Source: Streptomyces sp. ATexAB-D23
GTDB lineage: Bacteria > Actinomycetota > Actinomycetes > Streptomycetales > Streptomycetaceae
DNA length: 64,000 nt
Assembly: GCF_000373645.1 (NCBI RefSeq)
Contig: NZ_KB892013.1
Span: 412,722 to 476,721 of the forward strand
Direction: 5' to 3'
Within the stretch, counting starts at the first letter, position 1, and every line of letters begins with the position of its first letter. The translations under genes and the position numbers were made by a program. Below the pieces are notes generated by a model. That model was not told the DNA's origin, did no database searches, and was given only the letters and a program-made list of their open reading frames with translations. Below, piece by piece: positions 1 to 8,503 of the stretch.

Positions 1-2
1 CG

Positions 3-194
3 GAACTCGAGATCCTGCGCAAGGTGACGGCGACGATCGCCGTGAAGAACGTCGACGAGGCGCACGACTCCCTGACCCGGGTCGGCGCCCGCGTCATCGC
101 GGGCCCCGTCCCGACCCCGGTCGGCCGCAACCTGATCGCCGTCCACCCGGACGGATCGGTCTTCGAGTACGCCGACCGCCACCTGACCGGCTGA
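3..194 (+). CDS. VOC-family protein, C-terminal part (cut by window start)
   Basis: Only the last 63 residues are present. They read as the C-terminal half of a vicinal-oxygen-chelate (glyoxalase/bleomycin-resistance) domain: a beta-alpha-beta stretch ending in a strand with VHPDGSVFEYADR, the usual place for the last metal-ligand Glu (E of FEYADR). Function cannot be assigned further because the substrate-binding half lies outside. The next gene is convergent and starts its stop codon 10 bases downstream. Confidence 0.6.
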   Translation, partial: ELEILRKVTATIAVKNVDEAHDSLTRVGARVIAGPVPTPVGRNLIAVHPDGSVFEYADRHLTG

Positions 195-204
195 GCGGCG
201 CCCC

Positions 205-753
205 TCAGACCACGGCCCCGGCCAGGCCGGTCCGCTCCAGCACCAGGCCGGCCAGCTCGCGGGTGGGCAGCTCACCGTCCAGTACCACCGTGTCCTCCCG
301 CAGGCTGCCGACCGCCGCCACGCACTCGGCGATCCGTGCCTTCCCCCAGCGCCGCGCGGCCTCGTCGCGCTCCGGATCGCCGGGCACCACCACCCGGTCG
401 TCCAGACGCTGTGCGAGGACCCCGGCGGACACGTCGAGGAAGAAGTGGTGGACCGGCACGCCCGCCCGGTCCAGGGCGTCGAAGATCTCGTCGGCGTACT
501 GCCGGCGGACCACGGTCATCGGTGCCAGCACCGGCCGCCCGTACTCCTCGACCAGCCCCTGGGCCAGCGACGCCACCTGCTTGCGCCAGAGCGGGATGTT
601 CTGGAAGTTGCCGTCGGGGACCTCCACGATCTGCCGCAGCAGGAAGCCGACGTGCTCCGGGTCGTAGACCAGGGCATCCGGCAGCCTGCGGTTCAGCTCC
701 GTGACCAGGGTGGTCTTGCCGCTGCCGAAGGCCCCGTTGATCCAGACGATCAT
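205..753 (-). CDS. TmrB-like P-loop ATPase/kinase
   Basis: 182 residues. The N-terminus MIVWINGAFGSGKTT contains a Walker A loop, followed by the YDPE-hVGFLLR, PLWR and APMTVV blocks that characterise Bacillus TmrB (ATP-binding tunicamycin resistance protein) and related small AAA/kinase-like proteins. VHHFFLDV and a late Arg-rich helix complete the fold. TmrB confers tunicamycin resistance by binding the drug; many actinomycete homologues have no tested substrate, so resistance is only a possibility here. It ends 11 bases from the convergent VOC gene and stands alone, with the DUF5107 gene upstream on the same strand (43 bases away). Confidence 0.75.
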   Translation of the reverse strand: MIVWINGAFGSGKTTLVTELNRRLPDALVYDPEHVGFLLRQIVEVPDGNFQNIPLWRKQVASLAQGLVEEYGRPVLAPMTVVRRQYADEIFDALDRAGVPVHHFFLDVSAGVLAQRLDDRVVVPGDPERDEAARRWGKARIAECVAAVGSLREDTVVLDGELPTRELAGLVLERTGLAGAVV

Positions 754-796
754 GTAGTGATGCTCCTGTTCCTCGTACCGACGTGCCGTCGTGCCG

Positions 797-2821
797 TCAG
801 GCCCTCGGGCGCATGCGGTAGTTGTACAGGTCCGGCACGGGTTCGTCCGTGAGCCGGTTCCACATCTCCTCCAGCACCTCCGCCCCCTCGCGCAGGTCGG
901 CGACCTCGAAGCCGGCGTCGAACAGGGCCTTGGCCTCGCCGGTCCGGCCCTCCGCGATCAGCAGCTGGGCCTCCAGCAGACGGAAGCGGCCCCGCGCCCG
1001 GACCTCCGGCGGCAGTCCCGCCCACACTGCACGGGCGGCCTCGGCCCGGTCCGCCGTGAGCAGCGCCTCGATCGTCTCCCGGCCGAGGGCCGCGGTGGCG
1101 GCGGTCCATGCCTCGCCGTCGCCGCGCTCCGCGCACAGGCCGTCGAACGCCTCCGTGTAGTGGTCCGCCGCTCGTTCGCGCTGGCCGCCCTCCTGGGCGG
1201 CGACGGCCAGACAGCGCAGCAGCGGCCAGCGGGACGAGGCGGTGGCCAGGCCCCGTTCCCAGCTGCGGACCGCCTGGGCGCGGTCGTCGGCGTGCCACTG
1301 GGCGACACCGAGGTGGTATTCGGTGAGCGGTTCGGCGGGGGCCGTCTCCAGCATGTCGCGCCAGTGCCAGGAGACCAGGGTGGGGCCCGGCGGGGCGGCC
1401 TCGGAGGGTCCGGGGAGGGTGCCCTGCTCCAGCAGCTCCAGCCAGGGGGCCTGCTGCTCCCCGAGCGTGGAGTCGGCGAAGGGCGTGCCGGGCAGCTTGT
1501 AGCGGCCGCGCCGCACCTCCAGGGCGCCCCAGCCGGAGCCGGTGGCGAGGCTCTCGCCCGGTTCGGTGTCGGCGCAGGCACGCCAGGCGGCGTACGCGGC
1601 GTCCACGTCGGCGCGCGGCAGGACGTCGGCGAGCCGCCGTTCGGTCTCGGCGCGGGCCGCCGCCCAGTCGTTGCCGTGCACGATCGCGGGGTCGGCGGCC
1701 AGCGGCCCGTACGACTCCAGCCAGCTGAACTCGCCGCCCGGCTCCAGCGGTATGTGCTCCAGCTGGGTGCGGGCGAGGCCGGCCTGGATCTCGGCGTAGC
1801 CGCCGGTGCCGGGTTCGGTGAGCCAGTCCTGCCAGCGCCGGCCGCCGGGGCCGCTGCCCCAGAGGAACAGCTTGCGCCCGCGCAGCAGGTCGGTGGAGGT
1901 CTGGACGAGTCCGTGGCCGCGCTCGTCCAGGGAGGCGATCCAGCGGCGGGCGCCCTCGGGCACCTCGTAGAAGTAGTCGGCGGGGTAGGCGCTGCGCAGC
2001 GGGTAGGTGCGGTCGGTGCCGCCGGTCTCCGGGACCGGGACCCGGGTCAGTGTCCGCTCGTACCCGAAGTGCCAGGCCTCGTCGGCCGGGGCGACGACGC
2101 GGGTGCGTTCGCCTTCGGGGACGGCGATGTTGGACCACCAGTAGACGGGTGCGGGCTGCTCGTGCGGGTTGCGTATCCGTACGCCGACGTGCAGGAACGC
2201 GGAGTCGTCGGGCAGCCACAGGTCGACCTGGAACGGCAGGTCGCGCAGCCGTTCCCACTCCCAGAGCCGGACCATCTCGCCGCCGTCGGGCGCCGGGACG
2301 CGGGCCGCGTGCACCGGGGCGCAGGAGAGGGTGGTGTGGCCGGTCGCGCCGATGTTCCACTCGATGCCGCCGGAGAACCAGGCACCGTTGAGCGCGAAGT
2401 CGGCGGGCTGGAGGACGGGGTTGGCGTAGACGAGGCCGCGCCCGGCCGGTTTGTGGACGAGGGAGTGGATACGGCCGCCGAGTCCGGGGAGCACGGTGAC
2501 GCGCAGGTGGTCGTTCTCGATGACGATCGCTTCGAGGTCCGTGGGGGTGCGTTCGCGCCCGTAGCCGTCGAGGGTGCGGACGGGCAGGACGGTGGCCAGG
2601 GGCGCGTGGCCGAGCTGGCGGGCCATGTCGCGCGGGAGCCCGGCCCGGTCCCCGGCGTCGATGACATGCGTCTCGTCCAGGGGCCGCAGCGCGGGCAGCG
2701 GGTTCTCCGGTCCCGTCGCCGCGGCGGGCAGGGTCAGTACGGCACGTCGTACGGTGGTGGCCAAGGCAACCTCGCTCACTCGCGCGGGCCGCCACAGGTC
2801 CGGGCGCCCCCCGATGACCAT
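797..2821 (-). CDS. DUF5107 protein with C-terminal tetratricopeptide-like helices
   Basis: 674 residues, no signal peptide. The N-terminal two-thirds (about 60-400) resembles DUF5107, a galactose-mutarotase-like beta-sandwich (ENDHLRVTVLPGLGGRIHSL near 85, then NGAWFSGGIEWNIG and YWWSNIAVPE), the fold used by carbohydrate-processing enzymes. The C-terminal third is Ala/Glu-rich paired helices typical of TPRs (repeats with WERGLATASSRWPLLRCLAV and AEGRTGEAKALFDAGF). This architecture occurs in carbohydrate-active protein families of actinomycetes, but no reaction is established. Start at 2821 is the first plausible one; an in-frame alternative further in cannot be excluded. The divergent small gene begins 157 bases away, so 2822-2978 should hold both promoters. 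Confidence 0.75.
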   Translation of the reverse strand: MVIGGRPDLWRPARVSEVALATTVRRAVLTLPAAATGPENPLPALRPLDETHVIDAGDRAGLPRDMARQLGHAPLATVLPVRTLDGYGRERTPTDLEAIVIENDHLRVTVLPGLGGRIHSLVHKPAGRGLVYANPVLQPADFALNGAWFSGGIEWNIGATGHTTLSCAPVHAARVPAPDGGEMVRLWEWERLRDLPFQVDLWLPDDSAFLHVGVRIRNPHEQPAPVYWWSNIAVPEGERTRVVAPADEAWHFGYERTLTRVPVPETGGTDRTYPLRSAYPADYFYEVPEGARRWIASLDERGHGLVQTSTDLLRGRKLFLWGSGPGGRRWQDWLTEPGTGGYAEIQAGLARTQLEHIPLEPGGEFSWLESYGPLAADPAIVHGNDWAAARAETERRLADVLPRADVDAAYAAWRACADTEPGESLATGSGWGALEVRRGRYKLPGTPFADSTLGEQQAPWLELLEQGTLPGPSEAAPPGPTLVSWHWRDMLETAPAEPLTEYHLGVAQWHADDRAQAVRSWERGLATASSRWPLLRCLAVAAQEGGQRERAADHYTEAFDGLCAERGDGEAWTAATAALGRETIEALLTADRAEAARAVWAGLPPEVRARGRFRLLEAQLLIAEGRTGEAKALFDAGFEVADLREGAEVLEEMWNRLTDEPVPDLYNYRMRPRA

Positions 2822-2978
2822 GGAACACGTCTGCCGCCGCCCGGACCAGGGTCCCAGGCGTCACTCTTCGGCAAAGGGCCCGGCCGCCGCCCGCCAGGAA
2901 TTCCGTTTCCGCCCCGCTCCCGGCCCCGTACGCTCGCATCCGACACGAACGCGGCAGGCGAGAGGAACGGCGGAACAC

Positions 2979-3317
2979 ATGAGCACGCAGCACACGTACC
3001 GGGTGATCGTGCGCGGCACGTGGGAGGGGCTGACGGACGCGGCGCGCGAGCGGCTGCTCGCCGAGGTGGAGGAGCACGGCCTCGCCGCGATGCAGTTCAC
3101 CGAGGAGGGCTCGCTGACCTACGACCGGGCGCTCAAGCACTTCAGCTTCCGGTACGTGGTCGTCTCGGACGCCGAGGACGGCGAGGAGATGGCGTCCGCG
3201 ATCGCCGAGGACCGGGCGCAGACGACGCTCGCGAGGGCGGGGTACGGACACGGCGGGCTTCGGTCCACGGCCACCGACATGGACACGATGAAAATCAACT
3301 ACAAGGGGCGACGGTGA
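2979..3317 (+). CDS. DUF6204-like small protein
   Basis: 112 residues, soluble, starting MSTQHTYRVIVRGTW. The body alternates short strands and helices (GTWEGLTDAARERLLAE; FTEEGSLTYDRALKHFSF), resembling the streptomycete DUF6204 family of small alpha/beta proteins; function unknown. The ATG at 2979 is preceded by a purine-rich GAGAGGAACGG stretch. Divergent from the DUF5107 gene and followed directly by a strong hairpin terminator, so it is probably monocistronic. Confidence 0.7.
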   Translation: MSTQHTYRVIVRGTWEGLTDAARERLLAEVEEHGLAAMQFTEEGSLTYDRALKHFSFRYVVVSDAEDGEEMASAIAEDRAQTTLARAGYGHGGLRSTATDMDTMKINYKGRR

Positions 3318-3318
3318 C

Positions 3319-3349
3319 GCCCGCACACGGCAGGAGACCGTGTGCGGGC
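3319..3349 (+). terminator. Hairpin terminator after the DUF6204-like gene
   Basis: Perfect 12-bp stem GCCCGCACACGG / CCGTGTGCGGGC with a 7-base loop, starting two bases after the stop codon. No T-tract, as is usual in streptomycetes. It could also serve the convergent glucanase gene that ends at 3419. Confidence 0.8.
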
Positions 3350-3418
3350 ACCATCACTCCCTGACGACGCGCCATGACGCGTCACCCGTTCACTACCGCT
3401 GGTGTGCTGCCGCGCTTG

Positions 3419-5569
3419 TCACTGCGAGACCCGCACGTAGTCGATCAGCATCCGCTGCGGGAAGACGGTCGAGGCGTCCGGGGATCCGGGCCAGTCACCG
3501 CCCACCGCGTTGTTCAGGATGATGTAGAAGGGGTGGTCGTAGACCCAGGGGCCCTGGGTCGCCTCCACCGTCGACTTGTCCGCCGTGAAGAAGGCGTTGC
3601 CGTCGACGGAGAACGTCATGTGGTCGGCATCCCAGTCCACGGCGTAGACGTGGAAGTCGGAGGCGAAGTCCTTGCCCGCCAGGGTGTACGGAGCCCCGTA
3701 GCCGTTGCCGCCGTAGTAGGCGGGCGCGTGCAGCGTGGAGTACACCGAGTCGGCGACGCTGCCGACGTGCTCCATGATGTCGATCTCACCCGAGTTCGGC
3801 CACGGTGTGCCGGTGTTGAAGTTGGATCCGAGCATCCAGAACGCGGGCCACAGACCCTGCGTGCCGCTCACCTTGATCCGGGCCTCGACATGGCCGTAGG
3901 CGAAGTTGAAGTGGTTCGAGGTGTTGATGCGGCCCGAGGTGTACGAGCCGTCGGCCTCCTTCCTGGCTTCGATGACGAGGTTGCCCTCGCCGTCCATGTT
4001 GGTGTTGTCACCGTTGGTGTAGGTCTCCAGCTCGCCGTTCTGCCCGTTGCCGGGGTCCTGCGTCCACTTCCCCGTGTCGGGCTTGGTGCCCGCCGGACCG
4101 TTGAACTCGTCGCTCCACACGAGCTGCGGGGGGTTGCGGGGCGCGGGCGGAGCGGCGGGCGGCGGGGTCGGGCTGCCGCCTGTGCCGTACACGTCGAAGC
4201 CCCACAGCGAGTAGCCGTAGCCGTTGCTGCGCGCCGTCCCGTACATCCGCACGTAGCGGCCGTCACCGTCGACGTTCAGGGTCTCCTTGAACCCCTTGCC
4301 GGTGGTGGTGGAGTAGATGCTGGTCCAGTTGGTGCCGTCGGGTGACGTCTGGATCTGGTAGGCCGTCGCGTACGCCGGGTCCCACTGCAGCACGACCTGC
4401 GTGATGTGAGCCGTGGCGCCCAGGTCGACGCTGATCCAGCCGGGGTCGACCCAGCCGTCGCTGTCACTGGTGGCCCACCGGGTGGCCGGGTCGTGGTCGA
4501 ACGCCTTGGCCGGGGTGCAGCCGACGCAGCTGTTGGCGTTCTGGTACGTGGAAGCGGTGGCCGGCTTGTCGTACGAGAGCAGGACGGAGTCGCCGGGCGG
4601 AGGATCCGTCGGGCCGCCCGGGTCCACGTCACCGCCGCCGGCGGTGAAGACCTGGAACTCCCAGAGGGAGATGCCGTACTCAGTGGCGCGGGCCGTGCTG
4701 TACACCCGGACGTAGCGGCCGGTGCCGGTGAGTGTGATCAGCTCGGTTGCGCCGGGCCCCGTGGTGGTGCTGTGCAGCGTGGTCCAGTCGGTGCCGTCCG
4801 TCGAGGCCTGGATCTGGTACGCCTTGGCGTACGCCGCCTCCCAGCTGAGCTGGACCCCGCAGATGGTCTGGCGGGAGCCGAGGTCGATCCGCAGCCACTG
4901 CGGGTCACCGGGAGCGCTGGACCAGCGCGTGCCGGCGTCGCCGTCGACGGCTGCGGAGGCCGGTGTTCCGGCGTTCTCGGTCGACGAGGCGGAGGCCGGC
5001 TTGTTCAGCGCCGCGTTGGTCCTGCCGCATTCCGCCTCGGTGGCGCCGGAGCCGCCGAAGATCTGGAACTCCCAGAGGGAGTAGCCGTAGGCGGTGGCGC
5101 GCTGAGTGCCGGTCAGTCGCACGTAGCGGCCCGAACCGGTCACGTCGAGCGTCTGCTTGCCACCGGTGGCTGTGGTGGTCGAGTAGATGCTCGTCCAGTC
5201 GGTGCCATTGGCCGACGTCTGGATCTGGAACGCCTTCGCGTACGCGGCCTCCCAGTTGAGCGTGATCTGGGAGATGGACGAGGCGGCGCCCAGGTCCACC
5301 TGGATCCACTGCGGATCGGCTGCCGCGCTGGACCATCGGGTGCCGGCGTCGCCGTCCACCGCGGCGGAGGCGGGGGTACCGGCGTTCTCGACGGACGATG
5401 ACGTTGCCGTCCTGCCCTGCGAGAGCAGGGTGCCCGCCGCCTTGGCGGGGGTGTTGCCGTTCAGGGCGAGAACCAGGCTCGCGAGAACAGTGACGACCAA
5501 CGCCAGGATCAGGGATCTTCTGCGGTTGGTCATCGAGAGGGATGAACTGGGGGAACTACTTCTGTGCAT
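3419..5569 (-). CDS. Secreted GH16 beta-glucanase with three F5/8-type C (CBM32-like) modules
   Basis: 716 residues. A signal peptide (RRR, then a hydrophobic run, ending near AKAAG at 45) targets it outside the cell. Three tandem discoidin/F5-8 type C modules follow (about 47-172, 180-310, 325-460), each with an A-D-D-x-T-R-W-like binding loop and a WEFQhF or WGFDVY closing strand. A Pro-rich linker leads to a GH16 catalytic domain (about 475-716) with the signature EIDIME; the catalytic Glu pair is E595/E600. GH16 enzymes of this type hydrolyse beta-1,3- or beta-1,3-1,4-glucans (laminarin, fungal wall). Modules 1 and 2 are near copies. The ATG at 5569 has GAGGAG six bases upstream; MTNRRR twelve codons later is an alternative start. 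A LacI-type operator lies just upstream. Confidence 0.9.
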   Translation of the reverse strand: MHRSSSPSSSLSMTNRRRSLILALVVTVLASLVLALNGNTPAKAAGTLLSQGRTATSSSVENAGTPASAAVDGDAGTRWSSAAADPQWIQVDLGAASSISQITLNWEAAYAKAFQIQTSANGTDWTSIYSTTTATGGKQTLDVTGSGRYVRLTGTQRATAYGYSLWEFQIFGGSGATEAECGRTNAALNKPASASSTENAGTPASAAVDGDAGTRWSSAPGDPQWLRIDLGSRQTICGVQLSWEAAYAKAYQIQASTDGTDWTTLHSTTTGPGATELITLTGTGRYVRVYSTARATEYGISLWEFQVFTAGGGDVDPGGPTDPPPGDSVLLSYDKPATASTYQNANSCVGCTPAKAFDHDPATRWATSDSDGWVDPGWISVDLGATAHITQVVLQWDPAYATAYQIQTSPDGTNWTSIYSTTTGKGFKETLNVDGDGRYVRMYGTARSNGYGYSLWGFDVYGTGGSPTPPPAAPPAPRNPPQLVWSDEFNGPAGTKPDTGKWTQDPGNGQNGELETYTNGDNTNMDGEGNLVIEARKEADGSYTSGRINTSNHFNFAYGHVEARIKVSGTQGLWPAFWMLGSNFNTGTPWPNSGEIDIMEHVGSVADSVYSTLHAPAYYGGNGYGAPYTLAGKDFASDFHVYAVDWDADHMTFSVDGNAFFTADKSTVEATQGPWVYDHPFYIILNNAVGGDWPGSPDASTVFPQRMLIDYVRVSQ

Positions 5570-5593
5570 GGCGTCTCCTCGTGGTCGCCAAAT

Positions 5594-5615
5594 CCCGAGA
5601 GAGCGCTCTCTGGGG
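5594..5615. promoter_or_regulatory. LacI-family operator (palindrome) for the GH16 gene
   Basis: A perfect 14-bp palindrome AGAGAGCGCTCTCT (5598-5611) flanked by CCC/GGG arms, giving 20 of 22 self-complementary positions. The central GAGCGCTC core is that of CebR- and other LacI-family sugar-regulator sites in streptomycetes (CebR: TGGGAGCGCTCCCA). It sits 25 bases upstream of the glucanase start, where it would overlap the transcription start and block polymerase until a glucan-derived oligosaccharide is present. The regulator gene is not in the window. Confidence 0.75.
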
Positions 5616-5622
5616 TGAGCAG

Positions 5623-5652
5623 ATGATTGCGGCGTTGATGCCGACACGTCAA
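5623..5652 (-). promoter_or_regulatory. Candidate promoter for the GH16 gene
   Basis: On the minus strand TTGACG (5647-5652) is followed, 18 bases on, by AATCAT (5623-5628). The -35 is good; the -10 is poor. Its position immediately upstream of the LacI-type palindrome is what makes it credible. Confidence 0.4.
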
Positions 5653-5956
5653 GAAGTTGAACGCGATTCGCCGCAACCCGGCGCAGCGGCCCCTGACGTG
5701 ACATCAACTGTTGAACGGGCGGTAGCGGCTCGGCGGGACAGTGAGGACCGGGACTCCGCCGGCCCGCGGCCGACCCGCCGACCGGAGCGCGGGGCGGACC
5801 ACGCGTCACGGAACGCGCTCGGAGCCGGAAAAGCCCGGGGCGCCCGCTCCCGGCCCACGGCCGAAGGAGGTCAACCCGCGTCCGGGGGGTGATGGACCGG
5901 CCGGAACCGGGAACCCGTCTCCTGTCGCCCCACCCCCCACAGGAAAGGCCCGTCCC

Positions 5957-7825
5957 ATGACCACCCAGCAGACCACCACGCTCGGTCCCGACAGCGAACT
6001 CACCGAGGTGTTCGAGCTCGCGCAGCAGCTGCGGGTGGACTCGGTGCGCGCCAGCACCTCGGCCGGCTCCGGGCATCCCACCTCCAGTCTGTCCGCGGCC
6101 GATGTGATGGCCGTGCTCATGACCCGGCATCTGCGCTACGACTGGCAGGCCCCCGACAACCCCGCGGGCGACCACCTGGTCTTTTCCAAGGGCCATGCCT
6201 CGCCGCTGCTCTACGCCATGTTCAAGGCGGCCGGCGCCGTCAGCGACAAGGAGCTGATGACGACCTACCGCCGCTTCGGCCACCGGCTCCAGGGCCACCC
6301 CACGCCCGAGCTGCCCTGGGTGGACGTGGCCACCGGTTCGCTCGGCCAGGGCATCGCGTACGGCGTCGGCATCGCGCTCGCCGGGCGGGACCTGGAGAAG
6401 CAGCCCTACCGGGTGTGGGTGCTGTGCGGGGACAGCGAGATGACCGAGGGGTCCGTGTGGGAGGCCCTGGACAAGGCCGGCCAGCACAAACTGGCCAACT
6501 TCATCGCCGTCATCGACGTCAACCGCCTCGGCCAGAGCGGCCCGACCGAGTTGCAGTGGGACACCGACACCTACGCCCGCCGCGTCGAGGCCTTCGGCTG
6601 CCGTGCCCTCGTCGTCGACGGCCACGACCTCACCGCGATCGACCGGGCCCTGAAGACCGCGGCGGACGGCACGGCCCCCACCGTGATCGTGGCGAAGACC
6701 GTGAAGGGGCGCGGGGTGAGCGAGGTCGCGGACAAGGAGGGCTGGCACGGCAAGCCGCTACCCTCGGACATGGCGGACCGCGCCGTCGAGGAGCTGGGCG
6801 GCATCCGCGATCTCCGGGTCGGCGGCCCCCGGCCGCCGAAGGCCGCCCCGGCAGCCCCGCAGGCCGGCGGCACCGTGGAGCTGCCGCGCTTCGACCGGGG
6901 GGACGAGGTCCCCACCCGGGTCGCCTTCGGGAAGGCCCTGGTCGCGCTCGGGGCGCGGCCCGACGTCGTCGCCCTGGACGCCGAGGTCGGCAACTCCACG
7001 CACTCCGAGGACTTCAAGAAGGCGTACCCCGAGCGGTTCTTCCAGACGTACATCGCCGAGCAGCAGATGATCGCCGAGGCCGTGGGCATGGCCGTGCGTG
7101 GCTACCGCCCGTACGCCACCACGTTCGCCGCCTTCCTCACCCGGGCGCACGACTTCATCCGGATGGCCGCCGTCTCGGACATCACGATGGCCCTGTGCGG
7201 CACCCACAGCGGCGTGGAGATCGGTGCCGACGGGCCCTCGCAGATGGGCGTGGAGGACCTGGCCATGATGCGGTCGGTGCGCGGCTCGACCGTCCTCTAC
7301 CCGAGCGACGCCACCTCGGCGGCGGCGCTGACCGCGGCCATGGCCGATCTCGACGGCATCTCCTACCTGCGCACCACACGGGGCGCCTACCCGGTGCTCT
7401 ACGGGAGCGAGGAGGCCTTCCCGGTCGGCGGCTCCAAGACGCTGCGCCACGGCGCCGACGACCGGGTCACCCTCGTCGGCGCCGGGGTCACCCTGCACGA
7501 ATGCCTGGCCGCCGCCGGTCAGCTGGCCGACGAGGGCATCGCGGCCCGCGTCATCGACCTCTACTCCGTCAAGCCGATCGACATCGCCGCCCTCACCCGC
7601 GCGGCCCAGGAGACCGGCGCGCTCGTCGTGGCCGAGGACCATCACCCCGAGGGCGGCATCGGCGAGGCCGTGCTCTCCGCCCTCGCCTCGGCCAACAGCC
7701 ACCCCGCCTTCGCTCACCTCGCCGGGAGGAACCTCCCGGGGTCCGGCACCACCGGGGAACTGCTCGACGCGGCGGGCATCTCCCGCACCCACATCGCCGA
7801 AGCGGCCCGCCGGCTGGTCGGCTAG
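5957..7825 (+). CDS. tkt: Transketolase (short type)
   Basis: 622 residues; thiamine-diphosphate enzyme moving two-carbon units between sugar phosphates in the pentose phosphate pathway, cytosolic. Visible features: SGHPTSS with the TPP-site His near 37, the TPP/metal loop GDSEMTEG...NRLGQSG (about 158-195), a second pyrimidine-binding domain beginning about 310 with the catalytic Glu in IAEQQMIAEAVGMA, and a C-terminal Rossmann-like domain. It lacks the extra length of the ~695-residue enzyme paired with transaldolase in streptomycetes, and resembles the shorter TKT of animals and some bacteria. ATG at 5957 follows AGGAAAGG. It stands alone, so it is probably a second isozyme rather than the housekeeping copy. 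Confidence 0.93.
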   Translation: MTTQQTTTLGPDSELTEVFELAQQLRVDSVRASTSAGSGHPTSSLSAADVMAVLMTRHLRYDWQAPDNPAGDHLVFSKGHASPLLYAMFKAAGAVSDKELMTTYRRFGHRLQGHPTPELPWVDVATGSLGQGIAYGVGIALAGRDLEKQPYRVWVLCGDSEMTEGSVWEALDKAGQHKLANFIAVIDVNRLGQSGPTELQWDTDTYARRVEAFGCRALVVDGHDLTAIDRALKTAADGTAPTVIVAKTVKGRGVSEVADKEGWHGKPLPSDMADRAVEELGGIRDLRVGGPRPPKAAPAAPQAGGTVELPRFDRGDEVPTRVAFGKALVALGARPDVVALDAEVGNSTHSEDFKKAYPERFFQTYIAEQQMIAEAVGMAVRGYRPYATTFAAFLTRAHDFIRMAAVSDITMALCGTHSGVEIGADGPSQMGVEDLAMMRSVRGSTVLYPSDATSAAALTAAMADLDGISYLRTTRGAYPVLYGSEEAFPVGGSKTLRHGADDRVTLVGAGVTLHECLAAAGQLADEGIAARVIDLYSVKPIDIAALTRAAQETGALVVAEDHHPEGGIGEAVLSALASANSHPAFAHLAGRNLPGSGTTGELLDAAGISRTHIAEAARRLVG

Positions 7826-7840
7826 GACGCCGGCGCCGGG

Positions 7841-7876
7841 ATGCGCGAGGTGCGCGGGGTGCGCGGGGTGCGCGGG
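7841..7876. repeat. 9-bp tandem repeat (GTGCGCGGG x3 plus one degenerate copy)
   Basis: Three exact copies of GTGCGCGGG at 7850-7876, preceded by a degenerate ATGCGCGAG. It lies between the convergent transketolase and GNAT genes and ends one base before the GNAT stop codon. It looks like slippage of a GC-rich unit; no hairpin terminator is seen here. Confidence 0.75.
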
Positions 7877-7877
7877 G

Positions 7878-8432
7878 TCAGCGCATCTCGGCGGTGATCG
7901 CCCAGCGTTCGTGGTCGCGCCAGGCGCCGTCGATGTGGAGGAAGTCCGGTGAGTAGCCCTCACGCCGGAATCCGGCCCGGCGGACCAGGGCGATCGAACC
8001 CTCGTTGCCCGGCTGGATGTTGGCTTCCAGGCGGTGCAGCCCGAGCGGGCCGAAGGCGCGGTCCAGGACGAGGCCGAGGCCCTCGCTCATGAGGCCGCGC
8101 CCGGCCGCGTGCGCGAAGACGCCGTAGCCGAGCGCGCCGCAGCGAAAGGCTCCGGCGACGATGTTGTTGATGTTGATGAACCCGGCGATCGCGCCGTCGG
8201 CCGGATCGTGCGGCCCGTGCCGTTCGCACACGAGGAAGCCGGCCCGCGTCGGATCGTCGATGAGCGCGCCCGCGTAGGCGGCGTACGCATCGGGTGCGGT
8301 GGGCGGGAACAGCCAGGGGCGGTGCAGCCGGCCGCTCTCCCGGGACCGGGTGGTGAACTCGCCGGCGTCGGCGAGCGTGAAGGGGCGGATCGCGGTGCGC
8401 GGCCCCTCGGCCAGGTAGCTGGTGTCGGACAT
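7878..8432 (-). CDS. RimJ/RimL-type GNAT acetyltransferase
   Basis: 184 residues, one GNAT domain. Begins TAIRPFTLADAGEFTTRSRES, then the RimJ/RimL-type acetyl-CoA loop region (GYGVFAHAAGRGLMSEG, about 108-125) and the C-terminal HRLEANIQPGNEGSIALVRR segment typical of N-terminal protein acetyltransferases. The likely role is transfer of an acetyl group to a protein or small-molecule amine; substrate unknown. ATG at 8432 (MSDTSYL) was chosen over the long upstream extension, which runs through a terminator hairpin and the lapA-like gene. Confidence 0.88.
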   Translation of the reverse strand: MSDTSYLAEGPRTAIRPFTLADAGEFTTRSRESGRLHRPWLFPPTAPDAYAAYAGALIDDPTRAGFLVCERHGPHDPADGAIAGFININNIVAGAFRCGALGYGVFAHAAGRGLMSEGLGLVLDRAFGPLGLHRLEANIQPGNEGSIALVRRAGFRREGYSPDFLHIDGAWRDHERWAITAEMR

Positions 8433-8449
8433 CGTTCCAGCGTAGAGCA

Positions 8450-8487
8450 GCCGTGCGGGCCGGGCCCGTGAGCCCGGCCCGCACGGC
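8450..8487 (-). terminator. Strong hairpin terminator after the LapA-like gene
   Basis: Perfect 16-bp stem beginning GCCGTGCGGG with a 6-base loop CCGTGA. It begins 17 bases after the stop of the LapA-like gene (minus strand) and precedes the GNAT start, separating the two transcription units. Confidence 0.85.
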
Positions 8488-8503
8488 CGCCGCCGCACCG
8501 GCC

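Larger units (their letters stand above)
5570..5956. other. Gene-less region between glucanase and transketolase
   Basis: 387 bases with no supported gene. The glucanase-proximal part carries a LacI-type palindrome and a candidate promoter reading leftwards (listed separately). The transketolase-proximal part has a Shine-Dalgarno AGGAAAGG about 9 bases before its ATG. The open frames crossing this region have no start context or family resemblance. Confidence 0.7.

Noticed and set aside
750-3326. Long minus-strand (858 codons) and plus-strand (857 codons) open frames over the DUF5107 gene
   Set aside because: Arg/Pro-rich or Gly/Val-rich shadow translations of the real reading frame; no domain is recognisable in them.
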